Shown here piece after piece: positions 44,833 to 53,941 of a stretch of 64,000 nucleotides of DNA. The notes beneath the pieces were generated by a model that saw only the letters and a list, made by a program, of their open reading frames with translations, searched no databases and was not told where the DNA came from. Position 1 is the first letter of the stretch. Each line of letters opens with the position of its first letter. Both the position numbers and the translations under genes were made by a program. Location: positions 88,590 through 152,589 of the forward strand of contig ONCC01000001.1 of the NCBI GenBank assembly GCA_900316235.1. Reading direction: 5' to 3'. Origin of the DNA: an uncultured Bacteroidales bacterium. GTDB taxonomy: Bacteria > Bacteroidota > Bacteroidia > Bacteroidales > P3.

Positions 44833-44869
44833 TTTAATAAATAGAAAAGAAATTAAATATCAATATATT

Positions 44870-45613
44870 ATGGACAAATTAACCAACCTTCCCGACCTTC
44901 TGGGTCTTCACATCGGCAACCCCCTCGGACTAAGTCCGTTGGCAATGCTTATCATCATCTTCGTCCTGGTATGTACAATGACATTGTTCAACCATCAGGT
45001 ACGCTACTGCGGGAGGGATCGTTTCTATCCCGTGCTCTACACCCTTTTCGGACTCTCGCTGCTGGCAGTGTTTTATTACGTCTTCCAGACCGACCTGCCG
45101 CAAGTGGAGGGCAAGCCCAACATTGGCTGGTACTGCCATGCACCGCTGGCCGGTGGCATTGTGTGGGCCATCATCGGCATCATCCTGACAACTGTTGTCT
45201 CCTTCGGTATCTTCATCGCAACGATGCAGATTGTGGCTCAGGTCTCGGTAGAGGCCGGCATGTCTCTGCAGGAAAAGCGCTGGAAAGAATGGAAGTGGGG
45301 CCTTGCCATCGTCCTGCTGGGAGTCTGCATCACGGGTATCACCTATGAATTCAGCCGCTCTTTCGCCGGATGGGCCATGGTGGTTACCGTCGTGCTCACA
45401 ATAGGCTTCACCATCTTCAAGATCGTGCGCGACACCATGTACTGCGGCAACTTCCTCTGGGCACTGCTCATTGGCCTGGTGTTCCTCCTTGGTACTGCCG
45501 CCTCGATGACGCTCTTCCTCGACGTCATCCACGCTTGCGTCTACCTGGTCATATTCCTTGCCGCCTTCATGGCGCAGGCCAAAGCTCGCAAGAAGAAACC
45601 TGCAAAGAAGTGA
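44870..45613 (+). CDS. Multi-pass membrane protein of unknown function
   Basis: This is a 247-residue integral membrane protein with about six or seven transmembrane segments (for example LAMLIIIFVLVCTMTLF, IVWAIIGIILTTVVSFGIFI, AIVLLGVCITGITYEF) and a Lys-rich C-terminal tail. I recognise no family or catalytic motif. The ATG at 44870 is used because the reading frame before it is only the translated repeat (MGTQASRL). It lies between the alarmone synthetase and the SpoIIE-type phosphatase genes, 34 bases before the latter, and may be a sensor or anchor for the locus. Confidence 0.8.
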   Translation: MDKLTNLPDLLGLHIGNPLGLSPLAMLIIIFVLVCTMTLFNHQVRYCGRDRFYPVLYTLFGLSLLAVFYYVFQTDLPQVEGKPNIGWYCHAPLAGGIVWAIIGIILTTVVSFGIFIATMQIVAQVSVEAGMSLQEKRWKEWKWGLAIVLLGVCITGITYEFSRSFAGWAMVVTVVLTIGFTIFKIVRDTMYCGNFLWALLIGLVFLLGTAASMTLFLDVIHACVYLVIFLAAFMAQAKARKKKPAKK

Positions 45614-45647
45614 TATTTTGCAGGCCTAAACCAATAACCTAACGAAA

Positions 45648-47762
45648 ATGAGCAAAACAGAAAAAACCGAAAAGAAGATTCTAGGCAAGTCGGCCCGAGC
45701 CGGACTGCTGGTGGTGGCGATAGCCATTGTTACGCTCGAAGCCACCAGCATCATCCAATACATCTATTCGCAGCGGGGCATCAAGGAAGAGGCTTCTCTG
45801 CGGGCGCAGAGCGAACTGCAGAGCGCCACAAACAAGATTATGGACATCGTGAACCAGGCTGAAGGATCGGTATCCAACAGCCTTTGGGTAGCCGAGTGGT
45901 GTCTACAGGTAAGCCCCGACAGCCTGGTGCGTGTTCCTCAGCGAGTGGTGGAGATTAACCCCGCGGTGGTAGGATCCACCATCGCCCTCGTCCCCGGCTA
46001 CAACAAGAAATACCCCCTCTATTCGCCCTACGCCACCCGCAACATGGAAACGGGCCAGATAGAAACCCTCTCGCTGGCCACCGAAAGCTACGACTACCCT
46101 TCGCAGGAATGGTTTACAAAACCTCTGGCCCTCGGCGAGGGCTATTGGTCCGAGCCCTACTTCGACGAAGGCGGCGGCGACATGCTGATGTCCACATTCT
46201 CCAAGCCCGTAAAGGACCACGACGGAAAAGTGGCTGCCATCCTCACCGCCGACATCTCGCTCGACTGGCTCAAGGTTCTCATGGAGAACACCAAATCCTA
46301 TCCAAACGCATACAACACTGTCACCAGCCGCAACGGGCAGCTCATGCTCTGCACCAACCCCGAGGCTATGCAATCCGCCAACTCCGACACTTTGGTCTTC
46401 CAAGCCCCCGTCGAGCGAACTGGATGGACCCTCGCCATCATCATCCCCGAGGATGACCTTTTCGCCGGTGTCCGCAAAGTGGGTATGGTAGTGAAGATCT
46501 TGCAGTTGCTCGGTATCGTGCTCATTGTCGTCATCCTCCGCCTGATAGCCAAGAGCCAACTAAAATACAAGAACCTCAGCACCCAGAAAGAGTTGATCCA
46601 GAACGAGCTCCGCATCGGACACGACATTCAGATGTCACTCATCCCCAAAACATTCCCCGCCTTCCCCCAACGCACCGACCTCGACATTGCCGCCTGCATC
46701 GTCCCCGCCAAGGAGGTGGGAGGCGACCTCTACGACTTCTATATCCGCGACGAGAAACTCTTCTTCTGCATCGGCGATGTCTCTGGCAAGGGAGTCCCTG
46801 CGGCACTGGTGATGACAGTGACACAGAGCCTCTTCCGTGCCATCTCGAGTCGTGAGTATGGCCCCGCCAAGATTGTTAGCGCAATGAACGAATCAATGGC
46901 CGAAAAGAACGAGAACAGCATGTTCGTCACCTTCTTCTGCGGCGTGCTCGACCTCGCCACCGGCCAACTGCGCTACTGCAACGCGGGCCATAATCCCGCA
47001 ATACGGATTGGCTCCAGCGAATCCATGGTCGTTACCGGCACATCCGTCAGCCAACTCCCAGTGGAAGCAAATATCCCGCTGGGTCTCGATACAGGCTTCT
47101 CCTTCAAGGAGCAGGAAACATTCCTCGACTACGACGACACCCTCTTCCTCTACACCGACGGCGTTACCGAAGCCGAAAACGCCTCCTTCGAACTCTTCGG
47201 CGAGGAACGCCTCAACGCCACCCTTGGCACCAAACGCAACGCCCAGGAACACCTCGACGCCACACGTGATGCAATCTCCCATTTCGTCGGCGACGCCCCT
47301 CAGAACGACGACATTACAGTCCTTGTCGTCCACTACCTCGCCACTCCCGTCAAGAAAGAACGACACCTCATCCTCCATAACGACATCCAGCAGATTCCCC
47401 AACTGGCCGAATTCATGGAAACCATCGCCGAGGAAAAAGGTCTCAGCCAGAACGACACCATGAGTCTCAACCTGGCCCTCGAGGAAACCGTCACCAACGT
47501 CATCCTCTACGCCTACCCCGACGGCTCCGATGGACTAGTGGACATCGAGGCTGTGCTCCGCGAGCACACGCTCGAGTTTATCATCACCGACAGCGGCGTC
47601 CCCTTCGACCCCACGGCAGCACCCGAGGCCGACGTCACCCTCTCGGCCGAAGAACGCTCCATCGGCGGTCTCGGCATCTATCTCGTCCGTCAGCTCATGG
47701 ACGAAATACACTACCAGAGAATAGACGACAAGAATGTATTAACTTTGATTAAAAATATTTAA
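45648..47762 (+). CDS. Sensor fusion: dCache, SpoIIE-type phosphatase and RsbW-like kinase domain
   Basis: This 704-residue membrane protein begins with a transmembrane segment (about residues 20-40), a periplasmic dCache-type sensor (about 45-270) and a second segment (about 284-303). The PP2C/SpoIIE domain (about 345-570) has the metal ligands in VGGDLYDFY, GDVSGKGVPAALVM, LYTDGVTEAEN and QNDDITVLV. The last 130 residues are a HATPase_c domain of the RsbW anti-sigma kinase type (NLALEETVTNVILYAYP, then GGLGIYLVRQLMDEI). Such proteins dephosphorylate and phosphorylate a STAS antagonist. Having both activities in one chain with a sensor suggests it sets the state of the adjacent STAS protein. 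Confidence 0.93.
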   Translation: MSKTEKTEKKILGKSARAGLLVVAIAIVTLEATSIIQYIYSQRGIKEEASLRAQSELQSATNKIMDIVNQAEGSVSNSLWVAEWCLQVSPDSLVRVPQRVVEINPAVVGSTIALVPGYNKKYPLYSPYATRNMETGQIETLSLATESYDYPSQEWFTKPLALGEGYWSEPYFDEGGGDMLMSTFSKPVKDHDGKVAAILTADISLDWLKVLMENTKSYPNAYNTVTSRNGQLMLCTNPEAMQSANSDTLVFQAPVERTGWTLAIIIPEDDLFAGVRKVGMVVKILQLLGIVLIVVILRLIAKSQLKYKNLSTQKELIQNELRIGHDIQMSLIPKTFPAFPQRTDLDIAACIVPAKEVGGDLYDFYIRDEKLFFCIGDVSGKGVPAALVMTVTQSLFRAISSREYGPAKIVSAMNESMAEKNENSMFVTFFCGVLDLATGQLRYCNAGHNPAIRIGSSESMVVTGTSVSQLPVEANIPLGLDTGFSFKEQETFLDYDDTLFLYTDGVTEAENASFELFGEERLNATLGTKRNAQEHLDATRDAISHFVGDAPQNDDITVLVVHYLATPVKKERHLILHNDIQQIPQLAEFMETIAEEKGLSQNDTMSLNLALEETVTNVILYAYPDGSDGLVDIEAVLREHTLEFIITDSGVPFDPTAAPEADVTLSAEERSIGGLGIYLVRQLMDEIHYQRIDDKNVLTLIKNI

Positions 47763-47781
47763 TTTGTAAATTTTACCCATT

Positions 47782-48084
47782 ATGAATATAACCATCGAAA
47801 CCAACAACGGCACGACGACCGCCCTCCTCGAAGGTCGCCTCGACACCCCCGCCTCCGCGGAAGTCACCCCCTCTTTCGACCAGTTGCAAGAACATGCCGA
47901 CGGCACCGTCATTCTCGACTGCACCAACCTCAGCTACATCGCCAGCTCCGGTCTCCGACTCTTCCTTGCCCTGCGCAAGGTGGCCAATGCCAAAGGAGGC
48001 AAAGTCATTATCAAGAACATCAACGACACCATCCGTCAGGTTTTCATGATGACGGGCTTCCTCAACATGTTCGAAATTCAGTAG
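47782..48084 (+). CDS. STAS-domain anti-sigma factor antagonist (RsbV/SpoIIAA-like)
   Basis: This 100-residue single-domain protein is the phosphorylatable switch protein of partner-switching systems. The conserved site is LDCTNLSYIASSGLRLFLAL (about residues 45-64), where one of the SS pair is the phosphorylated serine. The N-terminal beta-strand and the C-terminal helix (VFMMTGFLNMFEI) complete the fold. The likely partner is the kinase/phosphatase protein directly upstream. No regulated sigma factor lies beside it. Confidence 0.93.
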   Translation: MNITIETNNGTTTALLEGRLDTPASAEVTPSFDQLQEHADGTVILDCTNLSYIASSGLRLFLALRKVANAKGGKVIIKNINDTIRQVFMMTGFLNMFEIQ

Positions 48085-48086
48085 TT

Positions 48087-48644
48087 ATGGATACCGACCT
48101 CTTCGACCGAGCGGCCAAATTCGCCATCGACGCCCACCGTGGTGGCGAGCGCAAGGGCAAGGGTTTCCCCTACATCCTCCACCCCATGGAGGCTGCCATC
48201 ATCGTCTCCTCCCTCACGACGGATCCCGAGATGCTCGCCGCCGCCATGCTCCACGACACCATCGAGGACACCGACGTCACCATCGAGCAAATACGCCGCG
48301 AGTTTGGCGCCCGCGTCGCCAAACTGGTCCACCACGAGACCTCGCCTCTGCCCCACGACGCTCCCTGGCGCGACCGCAAGCAGGCTCAAGCAGAACAGCT
48401 TGCCGCCGCACCACGCGACAGCAAGATTGTCGCCATCGGAGACAAACTTTCCAACCTGCGCGCCATCGTCGCCGACTACCGCCAGATTGGCGACGCCCTT
48501 TGGAAGCGTTTCAAAGCCCCAGGAGGCAAGGAGGATATCCTCTGGTATTACACTATCCTTGCCGACGCACTCAACAGCCTCGCCGGCACCCCACCCTACG
48601 AGGAATACCTCAACCTTCTGAAAGAAATCAAAAATACCAACTAG
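48087..48644 (+). CDS. HD-domain phosphohydrolase, SpoT/MESH1-like
   Basis: This 185-residue protein matches the small stand-alone (p)ppGpp hydrolase type. The metal-binding His and Asp lie in LHPMEAAIIV and LHDTIEDTDVTIEQI (HD at about residues 55-56). The SpoT-type K-x-x-D-x-L-x-N signature is seen as IVAIGDKLSNLRAIVADY. It begins two bases after the STAS gene and ends the locus. Its likely role is removal of the alarmone made by the synthetase gene about 3 kb upstream. This is inferred from family and location. Confidence 0.88.
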   Translation: MDTDLFDRAAKFAIDAHRGGERKGKGFPYILHPMEAAIIVSSLTTDPEMLAAAMLHDTIEDTDVTIEQIRREFGARVAKLVHHETSPLPHDAPWRDRKQAQAEQLAAAPRDSKIVAIGDKLSNLRAIVADYRQIGDALWKRFKAPGGKEDILWYYTILADALNSLAGTPPYEEYLNLLKEIKNTN

Positions 48645-48738
48645 CCACTATCAACTAACCAACCCCCTATCAACTCCCTATCAAGTCCTACCGTGGTAGG
48701 AGTTGGTAGGGAGTTGGTTACTGGTTGACAGGTAGTTA
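48641..48738. repeat. TACC hairpin repeat, copy 6
   Basis: CCCCTATCAACTCCCTATCA, AGTCCTACCGTGGTAGGAGT and TGGTAGGGAGTTGG form the palindrome. It lies directly after the hydrolase stop codon. Confidence 0.9.
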
Positions 48739-48839
48739 GTGTTAACCCTATGGAAGCCCATTTAAGGGTATTTTTTTGTTAATTTCACATACAATAAAAC
48801 CGCCTCGCTGACGTTATTATAATAAAACATATATTATAC

Positions 48840-49844
48840 ATGACGTCGAATTTTGTAGACTATGTGAAGATACTGGTGCGGAGCGGCAAGGGCGGCGCGG
48901 GAAGTGCGCACCTGTTGCGTGTGAAGTACAACGCCAAGGCGGGTCCCGACGGCGGCGACGGCGGCCGCGGTGGCCATGTCATCCTGCGTGGAACCACACA
49001 ACGCTGGACCTTGCTGCACCTGAAGTACACCAAGCATGTCTTTGCCGAGGACGGCGAGCATGGTGGCGAAAACCTCTGCACCGGACGCACAGGAAGGGAT
49101 CAGATTCTTGAAGTGCCGCTGGGATGCGTCTGTCGCGACGCCGAGACGGGCGAGATGCTCGGCGAGGTGACTGAGGAGGGACAAGAACTTATCATCGCAA
49201 AGGGCGGTCGTGGTGGCTTGGGAAACGACCACTTCAAAAGCGCCACAAACCAGACTCCCCGTTACGCCCAACCCGGCGAACCCGCCGTGGAGCGTTGGGT
49301 CATCATCGAACTGAAAGTACTTGCCGATGTGGGACTTGTGGGATTCCCCAATGCCGGCAAGAGCACCTTCCTCAGCGTCGTCAGCGCTGCCAAACCCGAG
49401 ATTGCCAACTACCCCTTCACCACCCTCGTGCCCAACCTGGGCATCGTGAAATACCGAGACGACCGCTCGTTCTGCATCGCCGATATTCCCGGCATCATCG
49501 AGGGCGCTTCCGAGGGCAAGGGCCTCGGCCTGAGATTCTTACGCCACATCGAGCGCAATTCGATATTGCTGTTCATGGTCAGTTGCGAGCAACTGGAGAT
49601 TGCCAAAGAGTATCACATCCTGCTTGAGGAACTAAAAAAATACAATCCGGAACTGCTTGACAAACAGCGCATCCTGGCTGTCACCAAGTGCGACATGATG
49701 GACGAAGAGATGCAGAAACAGCTGAAGCGCCACCTGCCGAAAGGTGTGGAATCAGTCTTCATCAGTGCCGTCAGCGGTCAGGGAATCCAGGAATTAAAAG
49801 ATCTGATTTATAGAAAATTGACCACCGATGATAGAAACGCTTAA
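48840..49844 (+). CDS. obgE: GTPase ObgE/CgtA
   Basis: This 334-residue ribosome-associated GTPase has the glycine-rich Obg domain (about residues 1-158, including KGGAGSAH and [11 protein letters not shown]). Its G domain has GFPNAGKST (about 166-174), [16 protein letters not shown] and TKCD. No C-terminal OCT domain is present, as in many Bacteroidota forms. It acts in 50S assembly and the stringent response, and it lies next to the alarmone locus. The downstream PAP2 gene overlaps its 3' end by 17 bases. Confidence 0.97.
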   Translation: MTSNFVDYVKILVRSGKGGAGSAHLLRVKYNAKAGPDGGDGGRGGHVILRGTTQRWTLLHLKYTKHVFAEDGEHGGENLCTGRTGRDQILEVPLGCVCRDAETGEMLGEVTEEGQELIIAKGGRGGLGNDHFKSATNQTPRYAQPGEPAVERWVIIELKVLADVGLVGFPNAGKSTFLSVVSAAKPEIANYPFTTLVPNLGIVKYRDDRSFCIADIPGIIEGASEGKGLGLRFLRHIERNSILLFMVSCEQLEIAKEYHILLEELKKYNPELLDKQRILAVTKCDMMDEEMQKQLKRHLPKGVESVFISAVSGQGIQELKDLIYRKLTTDDRNA

Positions 49845-50406
49845 CAACTTCGACACCCAACTTTTTTATCTCATCAACGGGCACCACTGCACGGCGATGG
49901 ACTGGGTGATGTGGGTGTTCACCGCAAGGTGGAGTTGGATTATCGTCATCGTGGCGGCTTTCTGTTTCAGCACCCTACGGCACGAACCCAGAAAATGGTG
50001 GATAGTGCTGGCAGGCATCGCATTGTGTTTCCTGCTGGCCGACCAGGGGAGCGTGCAACTCTTTAAGAACACAGTCTGCCGCCTGCGCCCTTGTCACGCG
50101 TTGCCCGATGTGCATATGTTCCGTGAGGGCTGCGGAGGTCTCTACGGTTTCATCTCCTCGCACGCCGCCAACGCCTTTGCCATTGCCACATTCTTCTGCC
50201 TTCGCTACTGGAAACGGGACAAAATCGTTCCCGTCTGCATGATTGTGTGGGCCTGCCTGACGAGCTATAGCCGCGCCTATTTGGGAAAACACTATCCCGG
50301 AGACCTGATTTGCGGAGCATTGTTTGGCATCTTGGTAGGCATTGTAATTCTGCAAGTTATCAGTTGGATAGAAAAAAAATTGCACAAACGCGAAACAAAA
50401 TCATGA
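49828..50406 (+). CDS. Membrane PAP2-family phosphatase (lipid phosphatase type)
   Basis: This 192-residue protein has several membrane segments ([50 protein letters not shown]). All PAP2 motifs are present: [18 protein letters not shown], and [12 protein letters not shown]. This layout is typical of undecaprenyl-diphosphate or phosphatidylglycerol-phosphate phosphatases, but the substrate is not proven. It overlaps obgE by 17 bases and so is translated from the same mRNA. Confidence 0.9.
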   Translation: MIETLNNFDTQLFYLINGHHCTAMDWVMWVFTARWSWIIVIVAAFCFSTLRHEPRKWWIVLAGIALCFLLADQGSVQLFKNTVCRLRPCHALPDVHMFREGCGGLYGFISSHAANAFAIATFFCLRYWKRDKIVPVCMIVWACLTSYSRAYLGKHYPGDLICGALFGILVGIVILQVISWIEKKLHKRETKS

Positions 50407-50473
50407 ATCTTGCGTTATATATGACGTGCTTGCTTATTTCTATCATTGATAGAAAGAGAAATGTGTTATTTGG

Positions 50474-50510
50474 GCGCCATGCTGAAAACAGCATGGTGCT
50501 TGTTTTTTCT
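50474..50510 (+). terminator. Terminator after the PAP2 gene
   Basis: GGCGCCATGCTG-AAAA-CAGCATGGTGCT forms a 10- to 11-bp stem with one G-T pair, followed by a T-rich run. Confidence 0.87.
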
Positions 50511-50520
50511 TTTTATTAAT

Positions 50521-50546
50521 TGCAGGCGGGACGCCTGCGTACCCAT
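50521..50546 (+). repeat. GCAGGCG hairpin repeat, copy 4
   Basis: TGCAGGCGGGACGCCTGCGT followed by ACCCAT, directly before the start codon of cvpA. It was counted as coding in the extended upstream frame, which is not accepted. Confidence 0.88.
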
Positions 50547-50550
50547 AACC

Positions 50551-51069
50551 ATGACGATTCTCGACATCATACTCATCATCCCGTTGGGGTGGCTTGTCTT
50601 CCTGGGCTGGAAAAAAGGAGTCATCCGCGAAGCTGCCACTTTGGCGGGCATCGTGGCCGGCATATGGGCCGCCGTGAATTTCTCCAAGCTGGTGGCAAAA
50701 TTGTTGGATCTCAACGGGGAGAGCGCCATCCTCATTGCCTTCTTCATCACCTTTGTCGGGGCTCTGGTTCTGACCTACCTGCTGGGACGCGGCATCGAGC
50801 GCATGCTAAAATCAGCCCATCTTTCGCTGGCCAACAAGATTGCCGGCGCCACGTTGGGTATGGTCAAAGCCCTGTGTGTCATTGCTGTAGTTCTTAACGG
50901 CATAGTGCTGATCGACAAAAAGGGAGAACTAATCACCTCGACGACGCGCGAGAAAAGCGTTCTCTACAAACCGGTTTACAATACCGGCAACCTATTTATC
51001 TCTTCGCTTAAGGACTTCATCAACGAACACAAAACCCTGATAGATGAAAGAAAGGAGGCAAAGGAATGA
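50551..51069 (+). CDS. cvpA: CvpA family membrane protein
   Basis: This 172-residue inner-membrane protein has four hydrophobic segments. Its start, MTILDIILIIPLGWLVFLGW followed by KKGVIREAATLAGIVAGIWAA, matches the CvpA family, which was first linked to colicin V production and has an uncertain envelope role. The ATG at 50551 follows the repeat. The longer frame from 50446 runs through a terminator and the repeat. The dus gene overlaps by 4 bases. Confidence 0.88.
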   Translation: MTILDIILIIPLGWLVFLGWKKGVIREAATLAGIVAGIWAAVNFSKLVAKLLDLNGESAILIAFFITFVGALVLTYLLGRGIERMLKSAHLSLANKIAGATLGMVKALCVIAVVLNGIVLIDKKGELITSTTREKSVLYKPVYNTGNLFISSLKDFINEHKTLIDERKEAKE

Positions 51070-51998
51070 TTCTCGCACCGATGCAGGGGTTGACCGAGGT
51101 GATTTTTCGCCGCGTCTACGAGGAGTGCTTCCCCGGAGCCATCCAGCTGGCGGTGTCACCATTCCTTTCTCTGACCCACGGCAACTTGGCCGACGCATGG
51201 GATAAAATTGAAGACGTTCTACCCGAAAATAACATCGGATCAATACCTGTCATTCCACAGATTTTGGGTAAAGAACCAGATGAATTTATCACTTTAAGTA
51301 ACAGATTATATGATATTGGTTACAAGGAGATAAACTGGAATATGGGATGCCCCATGCGAAAGGTGGCGGCAAAACATCGCGGCAGCGGCATTCTGCCCTA
51401 TCCTGACGAGGTGCGCGCCATCCTCGATGCCGTGCTCCCCAACCTCAAACCCACCCTCAGCGTCAAGGTGCGCCTGGGGCTGAAAGACAAAGAAGACATC
51501 TTCCGACTCATCCCCATTTTCAACGAATATCCTATTGCCAGTGTCACTGTCCACCCGCGCCTGGGAAGACAGCAATACAATGGGCATCCCGACCTCGACA
51601 CTTTCGGAGAGATACTTCCATTGTTCAAGGCTCCAGTGATCTACAACGGCGACATATGTACCGGTGGCGATGCACGGCGTATCCGACAGCGATTCCCGCA
51701 GGTGAAAGACCTCATGGTGGGTCGCGGTGTGCTCTACCGCCCCACCTTGCCCCTCGACATCGCCGACCCCGACCGCGACACCACAAACGACCGGCAACTG
51801 GCGGCACACTTCATCGCACGCCTCGTCGAGGAGATTCTTTCCTCCTTCCCTACCGATCAGAGCAAAATCAGAAAAATAAAAGAGTACTGGTGTCTGGTTT
51901 GGAAGTCGCTACCCATCAGCGAGATGCAGGCCCGCGAGGTGCTTCATCAAGAGAAATTGACAATTGTTGAAAAAATGATAGGCGACCTGCTACAATAA
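51066..51998 (+). CDS. tRNA-dihydrouridine synthase
   Basis: This 310-residue FMN enzyme reduces uridine to dihydrouridine in tRNA D-loops. APMQGLTEVIFRR is the FMN-binding N terminus. The catalytic Cys lies in NWNMGCPMRKVAAKHRGSGI (about residues 90-109), and TVHPRLGRQQY and YNGDICTGGDARRI complete the TIM barrel with a small helical C-terminal domain. Which Dus subtype it is cannot be said with confidence. It overlaps cvpA by ATGA. Confidence 0.93.
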   Translation: MILAPMQGLTEVIFRRVYEECFPGAIQLAVSPFLSLTHGNLADAWDKIEDVLPENNIGSIPVIPQILGKEPDEFITLSNRLYDIGYKEINWNMGCPMRKVAAKHRGSGILPYPDEVRAILDAVLPNLKPTLSVKVRLGLKDKEDIFRLIPIFNEYPIASVTVHPRLGRQQYNGHPDLDTFGEILPLFKAPVIYNGDICTGGDARRIRQRFPQVKDLMVGRGVLYRPTLPLDIADPDRDTTNDRQLAAHFIARLVEEILSSFPTDQSKIRKIKEYWCLVWKSLPISEMQAREVLHQEKLTIVEKMIGDLLQ

Positions 51999-52032
51999 AA
52001 TTCGCTTTTTTACGTAATACATAAAAAAGAAG

Positions 52033-52057
52033 TGCAGGCGAGACGCCTGCGTACCCA
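52033..52057 (+). repeat. GCAGGCG hairpin repeat, copy 5
   Basis: TGCAGGCGAGACGCCTGCGT followed by ACCCA, ending two bases before the ATG of the TPR lipoprotein gene. The hairpin would lie in that gene's ribosome-binding region. Confidence 0.88.
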
Positions 52058-52059
52058 AA

Positions 52060-52965
52060 ATGAAAAACAAATATCCATATATTCTCCTGATTCTCCTTCC
52101 GTTGCTTACGGTAGGCTGTGGGCAGCATGAAATTACCGACGACATGCCCGACAGTGTGAAGCTGGAACTGCTCGACATCAACCTCGAGCGCGACCCCGAC
52201 AACGCCGAAATCCTTGCCGCTCGTGCTCAAGTGCTATTCAATCTCCATCGCATCAAAGAAGCCAACTTTGACATTAGCAGGGCCCTTAAAGCCGACCCCG
52301 ACAACCTCGATTACTTGATGCTCAAGGCAGATATTGCCTTCGCCAACGGTAGCCCCGAAGAGAGTTACCAGGCTCTTGAAGCCGCCGAGAAACTCTCCCC
52401 CAACAACAAGGATGTGTTGCTCAAGATGGGAGAGATAACCTTCTACAGCCGCGATTACGACCGCTCGCTGCAATACCTTTCCAATGTCACCGAGAAAGAT
52501 CCCAACAACCGTACCGCACTCTTCATGAAAGGATTTATCTACAAGGAGAAAGGCGATACCGCTAGTGCTGTGCAACTCTTCAATCGCGTGTGCGACAAGT
52601 TCCCCGACTATGCTCCCGCCTTCGAGGAGTTAGGTGTACTTTATGCTTCTCGTAACAATCCCATGGCTGTGGAGTACCTGTCGACTGCTTTGCGACTGGA
52701 GCCCTCGAATACCAATGCCATGTATGCCCTCGCCCTCTACTATCAGGAGCGCGGCGACATGGAGAAGGCTGAGACCCTCTACCGCCAGATTCTCGACCTC
52801 AACTCCGAGAGTGCCGACTCGTGGCACAACTTGGGCTGGATAGAACTTACTCACTACTCCGACTACCAGCGTGCCATAGAATATTTTGACAAAGCGCTCG
52901 CCATCAATCCCGAAATGGAAAATGCCATCGCCAACCGCCAACTGGCTATGGATGCAATGAAATAA
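52060..52965 (+). CDS. TPR-repeat lipoprotein
   Basis: This 301-residue protein has a lipoprotein signal (MKNKYPYILLILLPLL with lipobox TVGC, cysteine about residue 20). About seven tetratricopeptide repeats follow (for example ALFMKGFIYKEKGDTASAVQ, AMYALALYYQERGDMEKAET). The scaffold binds partners in the periplasm or at the outer membrane, but the partner is unknown. A GCAGGCG repeat covers the region just before its start codon. Confidence 0.9.
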   Translation: MKNKYPYILLILLPLLTVGCGQHEITDDMPDSVKLELLDINLERDPDNAEILAARAQVLFNLHRIKEANFDISRALKADPDNLDYLMLKADIAFANGSPEESYQALEAAEKLSPNNKDVLLKMGEITFYSRDYDRSLQYLSNVTEKDPNNRTALFMKGFIYKEKGDTASAVQLFNRVCDKFPDYAPAFEELGVLYASRNNPMAVEYLSTALRLEPSNTNAMYALALYYQERGDMEKAETLYRQILDLNSESADSWHNLGWIELTHYSDYQRAIEYFDKALAINPEMENAIANRQLAMDAMK

Positions 52966-52986
52966 AAATCTAAAACCCTATATATC

Positions 52987-53904
52987 ATGAGTACTTTAAA
53001 AGGACGCAACCTCATCTCCATCACCGACTTCTCGAAAGAGGAGTATATTCAGGTGTTGGACATTGCCGAAGGATTCGAGAAGAATCCGAAACAGAAAATC
53101 CTCAGCGACAAAGTGGTGGCCACCCTCTTCTTCGAGCCCTCCACACGTACCCGCCTGAGTTTTGAGAGTGCCGCCAACCAGCTTGGCGCCCGCATCATCG
53201 GCTTCTCCGACCCGGGCGGCACCAGCGTCCAGAAAGGTGAGAGCCTGCACGACACCATCGTCATGGTTTCGTCCTACAGCGACCTCATCGTCATGCGCAA
53301 CCCCAAGGAAGGCTCTTCGCGCTATGCCTCCGAGGTCTCCACTGTACCCGTCATCAATGCCGGCGACGGCGCCAACCAGCACCCCACCCAGTGTATGCTC
53401 GACCTTTACAGCATCCGCAAGACCCAGGGTACACTCGATAACCTGCAGATTGCCATGGTCGGCGACCTGAAGTACGGCCGCACCGTCCACTCGCTTGTTC
53501 AAGCCATGTGCAACTTCAACGCCACCTTCCATCTGGTCTCGCCGCAGGAGCTGAAGCTCCCCAGCAGCGTGAAAATGAGCATCAAGAACGCCGGCCTCCG
53601 CTACTACCAGTACACCGACCTGCGTGACATCATCCCCACTGCCGACATTATCTACATGACCCGCGTGCAGCGCGAGCGCTTCCCAGACCCCATGGAGTAT
53701 GAGCGCGTCAAGGACAGCTGCATTCTCACGGCCGACATGCTGAAAGGCTGCAAGGAGAACATGCGCATCCTCCATCCCCTGCCCCGCGTCAACGAGATTA
53801 CCACAGATGTCGACAGCACGCCCTACGCCTACTACTTCCAGCAGGCACAGAACGGTGTCTACGTCCGTCAGGCTCTTATGGCTGCCATCCTGGGTGTCAG
53901 ATAA
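52987..53904 (+). CDS. pyrB: Aspartate carbamoyltransferase, catalytic subunit
   Basis: This 305-residue enzyme catalyses carbamoyl phosphate plus aspartate to carbamoyl-aspartate in pyrimidine synthesis. The carbamoyl-phosphate site is FFEPSTRTRLSFESA (STRT at about residues 51-54), with a second-site Lys in GTSVQKGES. NQHPTQCMLDLY (about 128-139) and MTRVQRERF are also conserved. The length is normal. pyrI follows after 37 bases. Confidence 0.98.
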   Translation: MSTLKGRNLISITDFSKEEYIQVLDIAEGFEKNPKQKILSDKVVATLFFEPSTRTRLSFESAANQLGARIIGFSDPGGTSVQKGESLHDTIVMVSSYSDLIVMRNPKEGSSRYASEVSTVPVINAGDGANQHPTQCMLDLYSIRKTQGTLDNLQIAMVGDLKYGRTVHSLVQAMCNFNATFHLVSPQELKLPSSVKMSIKNAGLRYYQYTDLRDIIPTADIIYMTRVQRERFPDPMEYERVKDSCILTADMLKGCKENMRILHPLPRVNEITTDVDSTPYAYYFQQAQNGVYVRQALMAAILGVR

Positions 53905-53938
53905 TAGATAATAGTTGATAGATAAAAGTTAATAGTAA
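53905..53938. repeat. AT-rich GATAATA-type short repeat between pyrB and pyrI
   Basis: Irregular repeats of ATAATAG and TAGATAA fill the 37-base gap. Confidence 0.55.
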
Positions 53939-53941
53939 ACT

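Noticed and set aside
44807..44869. Longer start for the 247-residue membrane protein
   Set aside because: The added residues are a translated repeat. The ATG at 44870 is a better start.
50446..50550. Longer start for CvpA
   Set aside because: The extra 35 codons run through a terminator and a repeat.
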